From positions 403,181 to 467,180 of the forward strand of contig NZ_BBZJ01000017.1 in NCBI RefSeq assembly GCF_001417775.1: a stretch of 64,000 nt of DNA, given 5' to 3'. Each line of letters begins with the position of its first letter. Position 1 is the stretch's first letter. The stretch comes from Streptomyces sp. TP-A0356 (GTDB taxonomy: Bacteria > Actinomycetota > Actinomycetes > Streptomycetales > Streptomycetaceae). A program made the position numbers and the translations under genes. Positions 16,077-23,808 of the stretch are shown piece by piece. The notes under the pieces are model-generated. The model saw only the letters and a program-made list of their open reading frames with translations, had not been told where the DNA came from and ran no database searches.

Positions 16077-16556
16077 ATGCAGGGCGACCCCGAGGTCATC
16101 GAATTCCTCAACGAGCAGCTGACCGGTGAGCTGACCGCGATCAACCAGTACTTCCTGCACGCGAAGATGCAGGAGAACCTCGGCTGGTACAGGCTCGCCG
16201 CGTACACGAGGCGCGAGTCGTTCGACGAGATGAAGCACGCCGAGGTGCTCACCGACCGCATCCTCTTCCTGGAGGGACTGCCCAACTACCAGCGGCTCTT
16301 CCATGTGCGGGTGGGACAGACGGTCAAGGAGATGTTCGAGGCCGACCGGCAGATCGAGATGGAGGCGATCGACCGGCTCAAGCGCGGTGTCACGGTCATG
16401 CGGGAGAAGGGCGACATCACGTCCGCGAACATCTTCGAGTCGATCCTCGCGGACGAGGAGCACCACATCGACTACCTGGACACCCAGCTGGATCTGGTGG
16501 ACAAGCTCGGCGAGGCGCTGTACATCTCGCAGATCATCGAGCAGCCGGAGGGCTAG
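16077..16556 (+). CDS. bfr: Bacterioferritin
   Basis: This 159-residue protein is a four-helix-bundle iron storage protein that oxidizes ferrous iron and stores it as a mineral core in a 24-mer. Ferroxidase ligands are visible in LTGELTAINQYF, DEMKHAEVL and DEEHHIDYLD. The methionine of EMKHAE fits the bacterioferritin heme ligand. The length is typical. A GGAAGGAG Shine-Dalgarno precedes the ATG. The gene converges on the Bfd-type ferredoxin, and the two stop codons share the palindrome CTAG. Confidence 0.96.
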   Translation: MQGDPEVIEFLNEQLTGELTAINQYFLHAKMQENLGWYRLAAYTRRESFDEMKHAEVLTDRILFLEGLPNYQRLFHVRVGQTVKEMFEADRQIEMEAIDRLKRGVTVMREKGDITSANIFESILADEEHHIDYLDTQLDLVDKLGEALYISQIIEQPEG

Positions 16557-16786
16557 GCGGCTTCGTCCAGGGTGTCCGTGGCGGCGAACACCGACGCGCC
16601 CCGGTCGGCCGACTCGCGGCGGGGGCAGGCACCACGACCGAGCAGTGCCTGGATCCGCCGTACGCACGAGCCGCAGTCCGTGCCCGCCTTGCAGGCCGAC
16701 GCTATCTGCCGGGGGGTGCAGGCGCCGTTCTCCGCGTGCCGCTTCACCTGCTGCTCGGTGATCCCGAAACAACTGCAGACGTACAC
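16553..16786 (-). CDS. bfd: Bacterioferritin-associated ferredoxin (Bfd-type [2Fe-2S])
   Basis: This 77-residue protein has four cysteines in the Bfd pattern: CSCFG near the start, then CKAGTDCGSC. Bfd reduces the bacterioferritin core to release iron. The GTG at 16786 was chosen because GGGAGG lies 7-8 bases upstream; an ATG at 16849 is the upstream alternative. An iron-box-like sequence upstream suggests repression when iron is plentiful, which suits an iron-release protein. The gene ends inside the bfr stop codon on the opposite strand. Confidence 0.88.
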   Translation of the reverse strand: MYVCSCFGITEQQVKRHAENGACTPRQIASACKAGTDCGSCVRRIQALLGRGACPRRESADRGASVFAATDTLDEAA

Positions 16787-16841
16787 GCGGTTCACCTCCC
16801 GACGGGATCCATGCGTCATGCCATCCCGCTGACCGGTGAGG

Positions 16842-16860
16842 CAAGGCAAACCTAACCTTA
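16842..16860 (-). promoter_or_regulatory. Iron box (DmdR/IdeR-type) upstream of bfd
   Basis: The minus strand reads TAAGGTTAGGTTTGCCTTG and matches 13 of 19 positions of the actinobacterial iron-box consensus TTAGGTTAGGCTAACCTAA as I remember it. It lies 55 bases upstream of the bfd start, in promoter range. DmdR1/IdeR with ferrous iron would be expected to repress from here. Confidence 0.65.
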
Positions 16861-16888
16861 CCTGGACATGGGGCCCCGCAAAAGTGAG

Positions 16889-16922
16889 GTGGGGCGCGGA
16901 CCCTGTGTGATCCGCGCCCCAC
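16889..16922 (-). terminator. Hairpin terminator after the DAHP synthase gene
   Basis: A perfect 12-bp stem (GTGGGGCGCGGA with TCCGCGCCCCAC) closes a 10-base loop, 24 bases after the DAHP synthase stop. It lacks a U tract, as is common in Streptomyces. Confidence 0.75.
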
Positions 16923-16946
16923 TCGGCCGCCGGTAAGCGCAGGCGG

Positions 16947-18299
16947 CTACTGGTCCCGGTACATCTCGGCGACGAGGAACGCCAGGTCGAGGGACTGGCT
17001 GCGGTTCAGACGCGGGTCGCACGCCGTCTCGTAGCGCTGGTGCAGATCGTCGACGAAGATCTCGTCGCCGCCGCCCACGCACTCGGTGACGTCATCGCCG
17101 GTCAGCTCCACATGGATGCCGCCCGGGTGCGTGCCGAGCGCCTTGTGGACCTCGAAGAAGCCCTTGACCTCGTCCAGCACGTCGTCGAAGCGACGGGTCT
17201 TGTGCCCGGAGGCCGCCTCGAACGTGTTGCCGTGCATCGGGTCGGTCACCCAGGCCACCACCGCGCCCGACGCCGTGACCTTCTCGACCAGCTCGGGGAG
17301 CCGGTCGCGGATCTTGTCCGCGCCCATGCGGACGATGAAGGTCAGCCGGCCCGGCTCGCGCTCCGGGTCCAGGCGCTCGATGTACCGCAGCGCCTCCTCG
17401 GCCGTCGTCGTCGGGCCGAGCTTGATGCCGATCGGGTTGCGGATCCTGGAGGCGAACTCGATGTGCGCGCCGTCCAGCTGACGGGTGCGCTCACCGACCC
17501 ACACCATGTGCCCGGACACGTCGTACAGCTGCCCGGTGCGCGAGTCGACCCTGGTCAGAGCGGACTCGTAGTCGAGCAGCAGGGCCTCGTGCGAGGAGTA
17601 GAACTCGACGGTCTTGAACTCCTCCGGGTCCGCGCCGCAGGCGTGCATGAAGTTCAGCGCGTTGTCGATCTCCCGCGCCAGCTGCTCGTAGCGCTGCCCG
17701 GACGGCGACGACCTCACGAAGTCCTGGTTCCAGGCGTGCACCTGGCGCAGGTCGGCGTAGCCGCCGGTGGTGAAGGCGCGCACCAGGTTGAGCGTCGAGG
17801 CGGACGCGTTGTACATCCGCTTCAGACGCTCGGGGTCCGGAACGCGGGCCTCCTCGGTGAAGTCGAAGCCGTTGACGGAGTCTCCGCGGTAGGTCGGCAG
17901 GGTCACGCCGTCGCGGGTCTCGGTGGGCTTCGAGCGCGGCTTGGAGTACTGGCCGGCGATACGGCCGACCTTCACGACCGGCACCGAGGCGGCGTACGTC
18001 AGCACGGCGCCCATCTGGAGCAGTGTCTTGAGCTTGTTGCGGATATGGTCGGCGGACACCGCGTCGAAGGCTTCCGCGCAGTCGCCGCCCTGAAGCAGGA
18101 ACGCCTCGCCCCTGGCGACGGCTCCCATCCGGGCACGCAGCTCGTCGCACTCGCCCGCGAAGACGAGCGGCGGATACGACTCGAGGTCCGCGATCACTGC
18201 GCGCAGAGCCTCGGGGTCGGGGTACTCGGGCTGCTGCGCCGCGGGCAGGTCTCGCCAGGTGTTGCCAGCGCTCGGGCCGGTCTTAGCGTTCACGGTCAC
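16947..18299 (-). CDS. aroH: Class II DAHP synthase (first shikimate-pathway enzyme)
   Basis: This 450-residue enzyme condenses phosphoenolpyruvate and erythrose 4-phosphate. Class II motifs are present: LLQGGDCAEAF, KVGRIAGQYSKPRS, FYSSHEALLLDYE, the WVTDPMHGNT metal/substrate loop and HPGGIHVELTGDDVTEC. The N-terminus (TWRDLPAAQQPEYPD) is the usual plant-type extension used in allosteric control. It is transcribed away from the trp leader and the TrpE-TrpG gene, so aromatic entry and tryptophan branch lie back to back. The start is GTG at 18299, or the GTG two codons later with AGGGGG 5 bases upstream. The symbol varies (aroG/aroH/aroF) between genomes. Confidence 0.95.
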   Translation of the reverse strand: MTVNAKTGPSAGNTWRDLPAAQQPEYPDPEALRAVIADLESYPPLVFAGECDELRARMGAVARGEAFLLQGGDCAEAFDAVSADHIRNKLKTLLQMGAVLTYAASVPVVKVGRIAGQYSKPRSKPTETRDGVTLPTYRGDSVNGFDFTEEARVPDPERLKRMYNASASTLNLVRAFTTGGYADLRQVHAWNQDFVRSSPSGQRYEQLAREIDNALNFMHACGADPEEFKTVEFYSSHEALLLDYESALTRVDSRTGQLYDVSGHMVWVGERTRQLDGAHIEFASRIRNPIGIKLGPTTTAEEALRYIERLDPEREPGRLTFIVRMGADKIRDRLPELVEKVTASGAVVAWVTDPMHGNTFEAASGHKTRRFDDVLDEVKGFFEVHKALGTHPGGIHVELTGDDVTECVGGGDEIFVDDLHQRYETACDPRLNRSQSLDLAFLVAEMYRDQ

Positions 18300-18386
18300 C
18301 CCCTAAACATTACGGGGTCGTGTCCACTCCTCAGCGATGCGCTCGACAGATGAGACGACCCGTCCCGCCCACGCCGGGGGCTCGTG

Positions 18387-18392
18387 TAGGGT
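18387..18392 (+). promoter_or_regulatory. Leaderless -10 box (TAGGGT) before the trp leader peptide
   Basis: TAGGGT ends 7 bases before the ATG at 18400. This spacing predicts transcription beginning at or next to the leader peptide start codon. No strong -35 is visible. Confidence 0.5.
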
Positions 18393-18399
18393 CAGAGGC

Positions 18400-18462
18400 A
18401 TGTTCGCGCACTCGACCCAGAACCAGAACTGGTGGTGGACCGCTCGTCCGGCGGCCCACTGA
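18400..18462 (+). CDS. trpL: Trp operon leader peptide TrpL
   Basis: This 20-residue ORF begins MFAHSTQNQN and then has three consecutive tryptophan codons (WWW) before TARPAAH and a stop. It is followed by a strong hairpin and then the anthranilate synthase gene. This is the classic attenuator: stalling on the Trp codons when charged tRNA-Trp is scarce favours an antiterminator. Streptomyces trp leaders that I remember start with the same MFAHSTQN and carry WWW. Confidence 0.9.
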   Translation: MFAHSTQNQNWWWTARPAAH

Positions 18463-18484
18463 CTGCGCGTACGCAGAACTTCGC

Positions 18485-18509
18485 GAAGGCCGCCCGAGGG
18501 GCGGCCTTC
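18485..18509 (+). terminator. Trp attenuator hairpin
   Basis: A perfect 11-bp stem (GAAGGCCGCCC with GGGCGGCCTTC) closes a GAG loop, 22 bases after the leader peptide stop and 65 bases before the anthranilate synthase start. It would be the terminator arm of the attenuator. No U tract follows. Confidence 0.85.
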
Positions 18510-18573
18510 GGTGTTCTCGCGACCCGGGCCGTTCCCTCTCCCGCAGATGATCCGCAGAGAAGGAACCCGCCCC

Positions 18574-20475
18574 ATGAAGCTGCTCGCCCTGCTGGACGAT
18601 CCCCGTCCGTTCGCCCTGCTGCGCCGCCGTACCCCCGGACGCGATCAGGACACCGTCGAGGTGCTGATCGGCCCGGTCGCCGCCTACGAGCGGCTGGCCG
18701 ACCTCCCCGACGAGGGGCTGGCCCTCGTCCCGTTCCGCCAGATCCGCGAGCGCGGCTTCGACGTGCGCGACGACGGCACACCCCTGCTGGCCCTGCGGCC
18801 CGAGGAGTCCTACGAGATCCCCCTGGACCAGGCCCTGGCGCAGCTCCCCGGACACCAGGTCCGCGTCCAGGCCGGCGGCTTCGACATCGCCGACGAGGAG
18901 TACGCCGGGATCGTCGAGCGGGTGCTGCGCGAGGAGATCGGGCGAGGCGAGGGCGCGAACTTCGTGATCCGCCGCACGTACGAGGGGGAGATCCCGGGGT
19001 TCGGCCGGGCCGACGCCCTGGCGCTGCTGCGGCGGCTGCTGGTCGGTGAGCGGGGGGCGTACTGGACCTTCGTCGTGCACACCGGCGAGCGCACGCTGGT
19101 GGGGGCCAGCCCCGAGGTGCATGTGCGGATGTCCGGCGGCACCGTCGTGATGAACCCGATCAGCGGGACGTACCGCTATCCCGCCGACGGCCCGACGCCC
19201 GAGGACCTGCTCGCCTTCCTCGCCGACGGCAAGGAGATCGAGGAGCTGTCCATGGTCGTCGACGAGGAGCTGAAGATGATGTGCACCGTCGGCGACATGG
19301 GCGGGGTGGTCGTCGGACCGCGGCTGAAGGAGATGGCCCATCTCGCGCACACGGAGTACGAGCTGCGCGGGAGGTCCACGCTCGACGCGCGCGAGGTCCT
19401 GCGGGAGACCATGTTCGCGGCGACCGTCACCGGCTCCCCCGTGCAGAACGCGTGCCGGGTGATCGAGCGGTACGAGCACCTCGGGCGGGACGGTGTCGGC
19501 CGCGGCTACTACGCGGGCGCGCTCGCGCTGCTCGGCCGGGATGCCGGGGGCGCGCAGACCCTCGACTCCCCCATCCTCATCCGCACCGCCGACATCGACG
19601 CGCACGGACGGCTACGGGTGCCGGTCGGGGCCACGCTGGTCCGCGGGTCCGACCCGGCGGGCGAGGTCGCGGAGACGCACGCCAAGGCGGCCGGGGTGCT
19701 GGCGGCGCTCGGGGTGCGTGCGGCCCGGCCGCGCGAGGAGCGGGCACGGCCCCGGCTGGCGGAGGACCCGCGGGTGCAGGCGGCGCTCGACGGGCGGCGC
19801 GCCCGGCTCGCGCCGTTCTGGCTGAGGATGCAGGAGGGGACCTCGGACCTCTCCGGGCACGCCTTCGTCGTCGACGGGGAGGACACGTTCACCGCGATGC
19901 TCGCGCACGTCCTGCGGTCGTCGGGTCTTGAGGTGACGGTACGGCGGTACGACGAGCCGGGGCTGCGGGAGGCGGTGCTCGCGCACGAGGGTCCGGTGGT
20001 CCTCGGTCCCGGACCCGGTGACCCGTCGGACGTGGCCGACCCCAAGATGCGGTTCCTGCGGGAGCTGACGGCGCAGATCATCCGGGGGCACCGGCACCGG
20101 GTGCTGGGCGTCTGTCTGGGCCATGAGCTGATCGCGGCCGAGCTGGGCCTGGAGATCGTCCGCAAGGACGTGCCCCACCAGGGCGCGCAGACGGAGATCG
20201 ACCTGTTCGGGCGGCCGGAGACGGTCGGCTTCTACAACAGCTTCGTGGCGCGCTGCGACGACGAGACGGCTGCCGAGCTGGCCGCGCACGGCGTCGAGGT
20301 CAGCCGCGGCGGCAGCGGCGAGGTGCACGCGCTGCGCGGGCCGGGGTTCGCGGGCGTCCAGTTCCACCCGGAGTCGGTGCTGTCGGTGGGCGGCTCGGCG
20401 GTCGTACGGGAGCTCATGGGGCAGCTGGACGCGGGGGTGACGAGCCCGTTCGCCGAGCGGCGCCCGGCCCGGTAG
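18574..20475 (+). CDS. trpE: Fused anthranilate synthase TrpE-TrpG
   Basis: This 633-residue protein joins both subunits. Residues about 1-420 are the chorismate-binding component: PISGTYRYP, DGKEIEELSMVVDEELKMM, VTGSPVQNAC and GRGYYAGALALLG. The C-terminal about 200 residues are the glutamine amidotransferase with VLGPGPGDPSD, nucleophile in GVCLGHELIA, and His-Glu in GVQFHPESV. It converts chorismate and glutamine to anthranilate. The N-terminus lacks a clear LLES feedback motif, as often in this fused class. The ATG at 18574 follows AGAAGGAA. Control by the upstream attenuator is strongly suggested. Confidence 0.93.
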   Translation: MKLLALLDDPRPFALLRRRTPGRDQDTVEVLIGPVAAYERLADLPDEGLALVPFRQIRERGFDVRDDGTPLLALRPEESYEIPLDQALAQLPGHQVRVQAGGFDIADEEYAGIVERVLREEIGRGEGANFVIRRTYEGEIPGFGRADALALLRRLLVGERGAYWTFVVHTGERTLVGASPEVHVRMSGGTVVMNPISGTYRYPADGPTPEDLLAFLADGKEIEELSMVVDEELKMMCTVGDMGGVVVGPRLKEMAHLAHTEYELRGRSTLDAREVLRETMFAATVTGSPVQNACRVIERYEHLGRDGVGRGYYAGALALLGRDAGGAQTLDSPILIRTADIDAHGRLRVPVGATLVRGSDPAGEVAETHAKAAGVLAALGVRAARPREERARPRLAEDPRVQAALDGRRARLAPFWLRMQEGTSDLSGHAFVVDGEDTFTAMLAHVLRSSGLEVTVRRYDEPGLREAVLAHEGPVVLGPGPGDPSDVADPKMRFLRELTAQIIRGHRHRVLGVCLGHELIAAELGLEIVRKDVPHQGAQTEIDLFGRPETVGFYNSFVARCDDETAAELAAHGVEVSRGGSGEVHALRGPGFAGVQFHPESVLSVGGSAVVRELMGQLDAGVTSPFAERRPAR

Positions 20476-20485
20476 TCGGGGTCGT

Positions 20486-20523
20486 CGCCGCCCCGGCCGG
20501 GTCCCCGCGGCGCCGGGGCGGCG
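20486..20523. terminator. Bidirectional hairpin between trpE and pfkA
   Basis: A 12-bp perfect stem (CGCCGCCCCGGC with GCCGGGGCGGCG) with a 14-base loop begins 11 bases after the trpE stop and lies 54 bases after the pfkA stop on the other strand. Confidence 0.6.
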
Positions 20524-20540
20524 GGCCCGGCGCCGACGGG

Positions 20541-20589
20541 GAGCGCCGTCAGCCGAAGAAGCCGAAGGGAGCGCCGTCAGCCGAAGAAG
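20541..20589. repeat. 28-bp tandem duplication covering the 3' end of pfkA
   Basis: A 21-base unit (20541-20561 and 20569-20589) is repeated exactly with a 28-base period. The right copy contains the last codons and stop of pfkA (Phe-Phe-Gly-stop); the left copy is an untranslated duplicate of them just beyond the stop. Confidence 0.8.
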
Positions 20590-21605
20590 ACGCCGACTTC
20601 CTCGTACAGCTTCGGGTCGACCGTCTTCAGCTTGGCCGTGGCCTCCGAGAGCGGTACGCGGACGATGTCCGTGCCGCGCAGGGCGACCATCTTGCCGAAG
20701 TCGCCGTCGCGGACCGCCTCGATGGCGTGCAGCCCGAAGCGGGTGGCGAGCCAGCGGTCGAAGGCGCTGGGCGTGCCGCCCCGCTGCACATGGCCGAGCA
20801 CGGTCGTGCGGGCCTCCTTGCCCGTCCGCTTCTCGATCTCCTTCGCCAGCCATTCGCCGACGCCCGAGAGGCGGACGTGCCCGAACGAGTCCCGCGACTC
20901 GTCCTTCAGCACCATCTCGCCGTCCTTCGGCATCGCCCCCTCGGCCACGACCACGATCGGCGCGTACGAGGCCCTGAACCGGGACGTGACCCATGTGCAG
21001 ACCTGGTCGACGTCGAAGCGCTGCTCGGGAATGAGGATGACGTTCGCCCCACCGGCCAGCCCGGAGTGGATCGCGATCCAGCCGGCGTGGCGTCCCATCA
21101 CCTCGACCACGAGGACGCGCATGTGCGACTCCGCCGTCGTGTGCAGGCGGTCGATGGCCTCGGTCGCGATGTTGACGGCGGTGTCGAAGCCGAAGGTGTA
21201 GTCCGTGGCGGAGAGGTCGTTGTCGATGGTCTTCGGCACGCCGACGACCTGGACGCCGTACTCGTCGGCCAGGCGCGCCGCGACCCCCAGGGTGTCCTCG
21301 CCGCCGATCGCCACGAGTGCGTCGACCTCGGTCTTGGCGAGGTTGTCCTTGATCCGGCGGATGCCGTTCTCCTGCTTGAGGGGATTGGTGCGCGAGGAGC
21401 CGAGGATCGTGCCGCCGCGGGGCAGGATGCCGCGCACGGCGGGGATGTCGAGCCGGACGGTGTCGCCTTCGAGGGGTCCCCGCCAGCCGTCCCGGAAGCC
21501 GACGAAGTCGTAGCCGTACTCCTGCACGCCCTTGCGGACGATGCCCCGGATGACGGCGTTGAGCCCGGGGCAGTCGCCGCCTCCGGTCAGTACTCCGACC
21601 CGCAT
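20577..21605 (-). CDS. pfkA: 6-phosphofructokinase PfkA
   Basis: This 342-residue glycolytic kinase has GVLTGGGDCPGLNAVIRG at the start, IGGEDTLG in the phosphoryl-donor loop, PKTIDNDL around the catalytic aspartate and EVMGRHAGW in the fructose 6-phosphate site. The length suits the actinobacterial group. The positions equivalent to E. coli Gly104 and Gly124 are Asp (GGEDT) and Lys (PKTIDND). That combination is associated with pyrophosphate use in some relatives, so the donor (ATP or PPi) is not settled by sequence. The start at 21605 (MRVGVLTGG) was chosen over 21665. The 3' end is tandemly duplicated. Confidence 0.94.
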   Translation of the reverse strand: MRVGVLTGGGDCPGLNAVIRGIVRKGVQEYGYDFVGFRDGWRGPLEGDTVRLDIPAVRGILPRGGTILGSSRTNPLKQENGIRRIKDNLAKTEVDALVAIGGEDTLGVAARLADEYGVQVVGVPKTIDNDLSATDYTFGFDTAVNIATEAIDRLHTTAESHMRVLVVEVMGRHAGWIAIHSGLAGGANVILIPEQRFDVDQVCTWVTSRFRASYAPIVVVAEGAMPKDGEMVLKDESRDSFGHVRLSGVGEWLAKEIEKRTGKEARTTVLGHVQRGGTPSAFDRWLATRFGLHAIEAVRDGDFGKMVALRGTDIVRVPLSEATAKLKTVDPKLYEEVGVFFG

Positions 21606-21755
21606 GGAAATGTCCCTTCGCCGCGGTTGCCTGATGCGAGTCACGCTAATGGTGACCCACGTCACTCCGGCATGGCGTGGAAGGTCAATTCCGGTGAAAT
21701 GTCGGGGAGTTGATCAGCAGTAATTCACTCGAAAGCGGGACGCCCCGCCAACGGT

Positions 21756-22448
21756 TCACTCGCCGTCGAGCCCCCGCTCGATCGCGTACCGCACCAGCTC
21801 CACCCTGTTGTGCAGCTGAAGCTTGCCCAGGGTGTTCTGGACGTGGTTCTGCACGGTGCGGTGCGAGATGACCAGGCGCTCGGCTATCTGCTTGTAGCTC
21901 AGGCCCTTGGCGACCAGGCGCAGCACCTCGGTCTCCCGGTCGGTCAGCCGCGGCGCCTTCGGCTCGTCGGCGCCCCCGGCCGGGGCCGGGTCGGAGGCGA
22001 GGCGGCGGTACTCGCCGAGGACCAGGCCCGCGAGACCGGGTGTGAACACCGGGTCGCCGACCGCCGTGCGGCGTACCGCGTCGATCAGCTCGTCCGTGGA
22101 CGCGGACTTCAGCAGATAGCCGGTGGCGCCCGACTTCACGGCCTCCAGTACGTCCGCGTGCTCGCCGCTCGCCGACAGCACGAGGACCCGCAGCGCCGGG
22201 TCGGCGCCGACGAGTTCCTTGCAGACCTGGACGCCCGGCTTCGCGGGCAGGTTCAGATCCAGGACCAGGACCTCGGGCGCGGCGGCCCGGGCGCGGCGCA
22301 CCGCCTCCTCGCCGTCGCCCGCGGTGGCGACCACGTCGAAGCCGGACTCGGTCAGATCGCGGGCGACGGCATCGCGCCACATGGGATGGTCGTCGACCAC
22401 CATGACCTTGATCGGAGCCCGTCCCGGGTCGGTGGTGTCCGCCGTCAT
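21756..22448 (-). CDS. macR: NarL/LuxR-family response regulator (MacR-like)
   Basis: This 230-residue regulator has a receiver domain with VMVVDDHPMWRDAV and phosphoacceptor Asp64 in LVLDLNLPAKPG, then a LuxR-type helix-turn-helix (LTDRETEVLRLVAKGLSYKQIAERL, shown here as two joined segments: LTDRETEVLRLV and AKGLSYKQIAERL). It lies 55 bases downstream of a MacS-like kinase gene on the same strand. Position and sequence fit the MacRS pair described in S. coelicolor for morphology and antibiotic production. The DNA-binding domain follows a linker rich in Ala and Pro. The family is certain; the specific name is by recall of the kinase family and locus. Confidence 0.88.
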   Translation of the reverse strand: MTADTTDPGRAPIKVMVVDDHPMWRDAVARDLTESGFDVVATAGDGEEAVRRARAAAPEVLVLDLNLPAKPGVQVCKELVGADPALRVLVLSASGEHADVLEAVKSGATGYLLKSASTDELIDAVRRTAVGDPVFTPGLAGLVLGEYRRLASDPAPAGGADEPKAPRLTDRETEVLRLVAKGLSYKQIAERLVISHRTVQNHVQNTLGKLQLHNRVELVRYAIERGLDGE

Positions 22449-22503
22449 CGCCCCTCCGCCGTCGTGGCGGGTGCCGGGCCGGTGGCCCGGGTCGCTTCCG
22501 TCA

Positions 22504-23748
22504 TCACTGCTCCGCCTTCCCCCGTGAGGCCCTCGGGTCCCGCACGCTCTTCGGTACCTTCAGTTCCACTTCCGTTCCCTGGCCCGGGACCGAGATCAGC
22601 TCGGCCGTGCCGCCGATGTCGCGCAGGCGGCCGCGGATCGACTGGGCCACCCCGAGCCGCCCCTCCCCCTCGGCCTGGGCGAGCCGCCCCTCCGGTATGC
22701 CGGGCCCGTCGTCCCGTACGGTCACGACGATCGCGTCCGGCTCGTCCTCGATCAGGATCCAGGCGCGGGCCCCGTCACCGGCGTGCCTGCGGACGTTGTC
22801 CAGTGCGGCACCGACGGCGGCGGCGAGTTCACGCGCGGTGGCCGGGGCGAGCGGCACCGGGGAGCCGGGTTCGGAGAGCGTCACCCGGGCTCCCGCGTAC
22901 GAAAGGAGCAGGCGGCGCAGATCGAGCGGGCCCTCGTCGGGGCTCTCCTCGGCGTCCGGCACGTCGACCGCGCGGACGACCGCGCCGAGCGCCGCGTCCT
23001 CGGACACCCGCGAGGGGGGCACCAGGGCGCCGGAGACGAGGGTGCGCAGGGCGACCTCCTGCTCACCGGCCAGCCGGCCCAGCTCCGCGGCCTCGCCGCC
23101 GAGGGCGGAGCCGCGCCGCTGCACCATGGCGAGCACCTGGAGGACACTGTCGTGGATGTCCCGGGCCAGCCGCTCCCGTTCCCGGGTCGCCGCCTCGATC
23201 TCCAGGGCACGGGCGAGGGTGCGCTCGGAGGCGCGGGCGACCTCGACGACGTATCCGATGGCGATGGAGGCGACCCACACGAGGACCACGTTGTGGACGG
23301 TGTCACGGGCCGGGGCGCCGCGTTCGATCAGGTTCGCCGCCGCGACCGTGGTGGAGGCGAAGGCCGCCCAGCGCCAGCCGCCCTTGATCGCGTACGCGAG
23401 GACGGACCCGGCGGTCCATATCGACGGCAGGGTCGGGCCGCCCGCCAGGATCCGCTCGTGCGAGTCGGCCACGGGTGTGAGCAGGATGCCGGTGAGCGCG
23501 ATGGTGAGGTCGACGGCCAGGAACCGCTTCGTGCAGTTCGCCGCGTTCGCCACCCTGGGGAGGGTCGCCAGGGTCCATACGCACAGCACGGCGTAGTACG
23601 CGACGGCCACCCCCGGCCGGGTGAACCTGCCGTAGGCGGTCGCGAAGAGCCCGATCGCGTACAGCATCGTCAGCACGCGGTACGCCGTCAGCGCACGCCA
23701 CAGCGGCTGCTCGACCGACATCCTGATGACTCGCTCGCGCCTGGCCAT
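22504..23748 (-). CDS. macS: MacS-family sensor histidine kinase
   Basis: This 414-residue membrane kinase has about five to six N-terminal hydrophobic segments (for example LTMLYAIGLFATAYG and VVLVWVASIAIGYVV). A HisKA_3 box with phospho-accepting histidine in RLARDIHDSVLQVL follows, then an HATPase domain with ALDNVRRHA, VTVRDDGPGIPEG and GRLGVAQSIRGR. It is transcribed ahead of the response regulator. The ATG at 23748 was chosen because GGGGG precedes it; an in-frame GTG at 23766 is the alternative. The stimulus is unknown; the short loops suggest sensing within or near the membrane. Confidence 0.88.
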   Translation of the reverse strand: MARRERVIRMSVEQPLWRALTAYRVLTMLYAIGLFATAYGRFTRPGVAVAYYAVLCVWTLATLPRVANAANCTKRFLAVDLTIALTGILLTPVADSHERILAGGPTLPSIWTAGSVLAYAIKGGWRWAAFASTTVAAANLIERGAPARDTVHNVVLVWVASIAIGYVVEVARASERTLARALEIEAATRERERLARDIHDSVLQVLAMVQRRGSALGGEAAELGRLAGEQEVALRTLVSGALVPPSRVSEDAALGAVVRAVDVPDAEESPDEGPLDLRRLLLSYAGARVTLSEPGSPVPLAPATARELAAAVGAALDNVRRHAGDGARAWILIEDEPDAIVVTVRDDGPGIPEGRLAQAEGEGRLGVAQSIRGRLRDIGGTAELISVPGQGTEVELKVPKSVRDPRASRGKAEQ

Positions 23749-23808
23749 GTCCCCCAACGTCCCCACCCCGAGCCGTACGGACCGCGCCCCCGAGAGGGGG
23801 CGCCGCTC

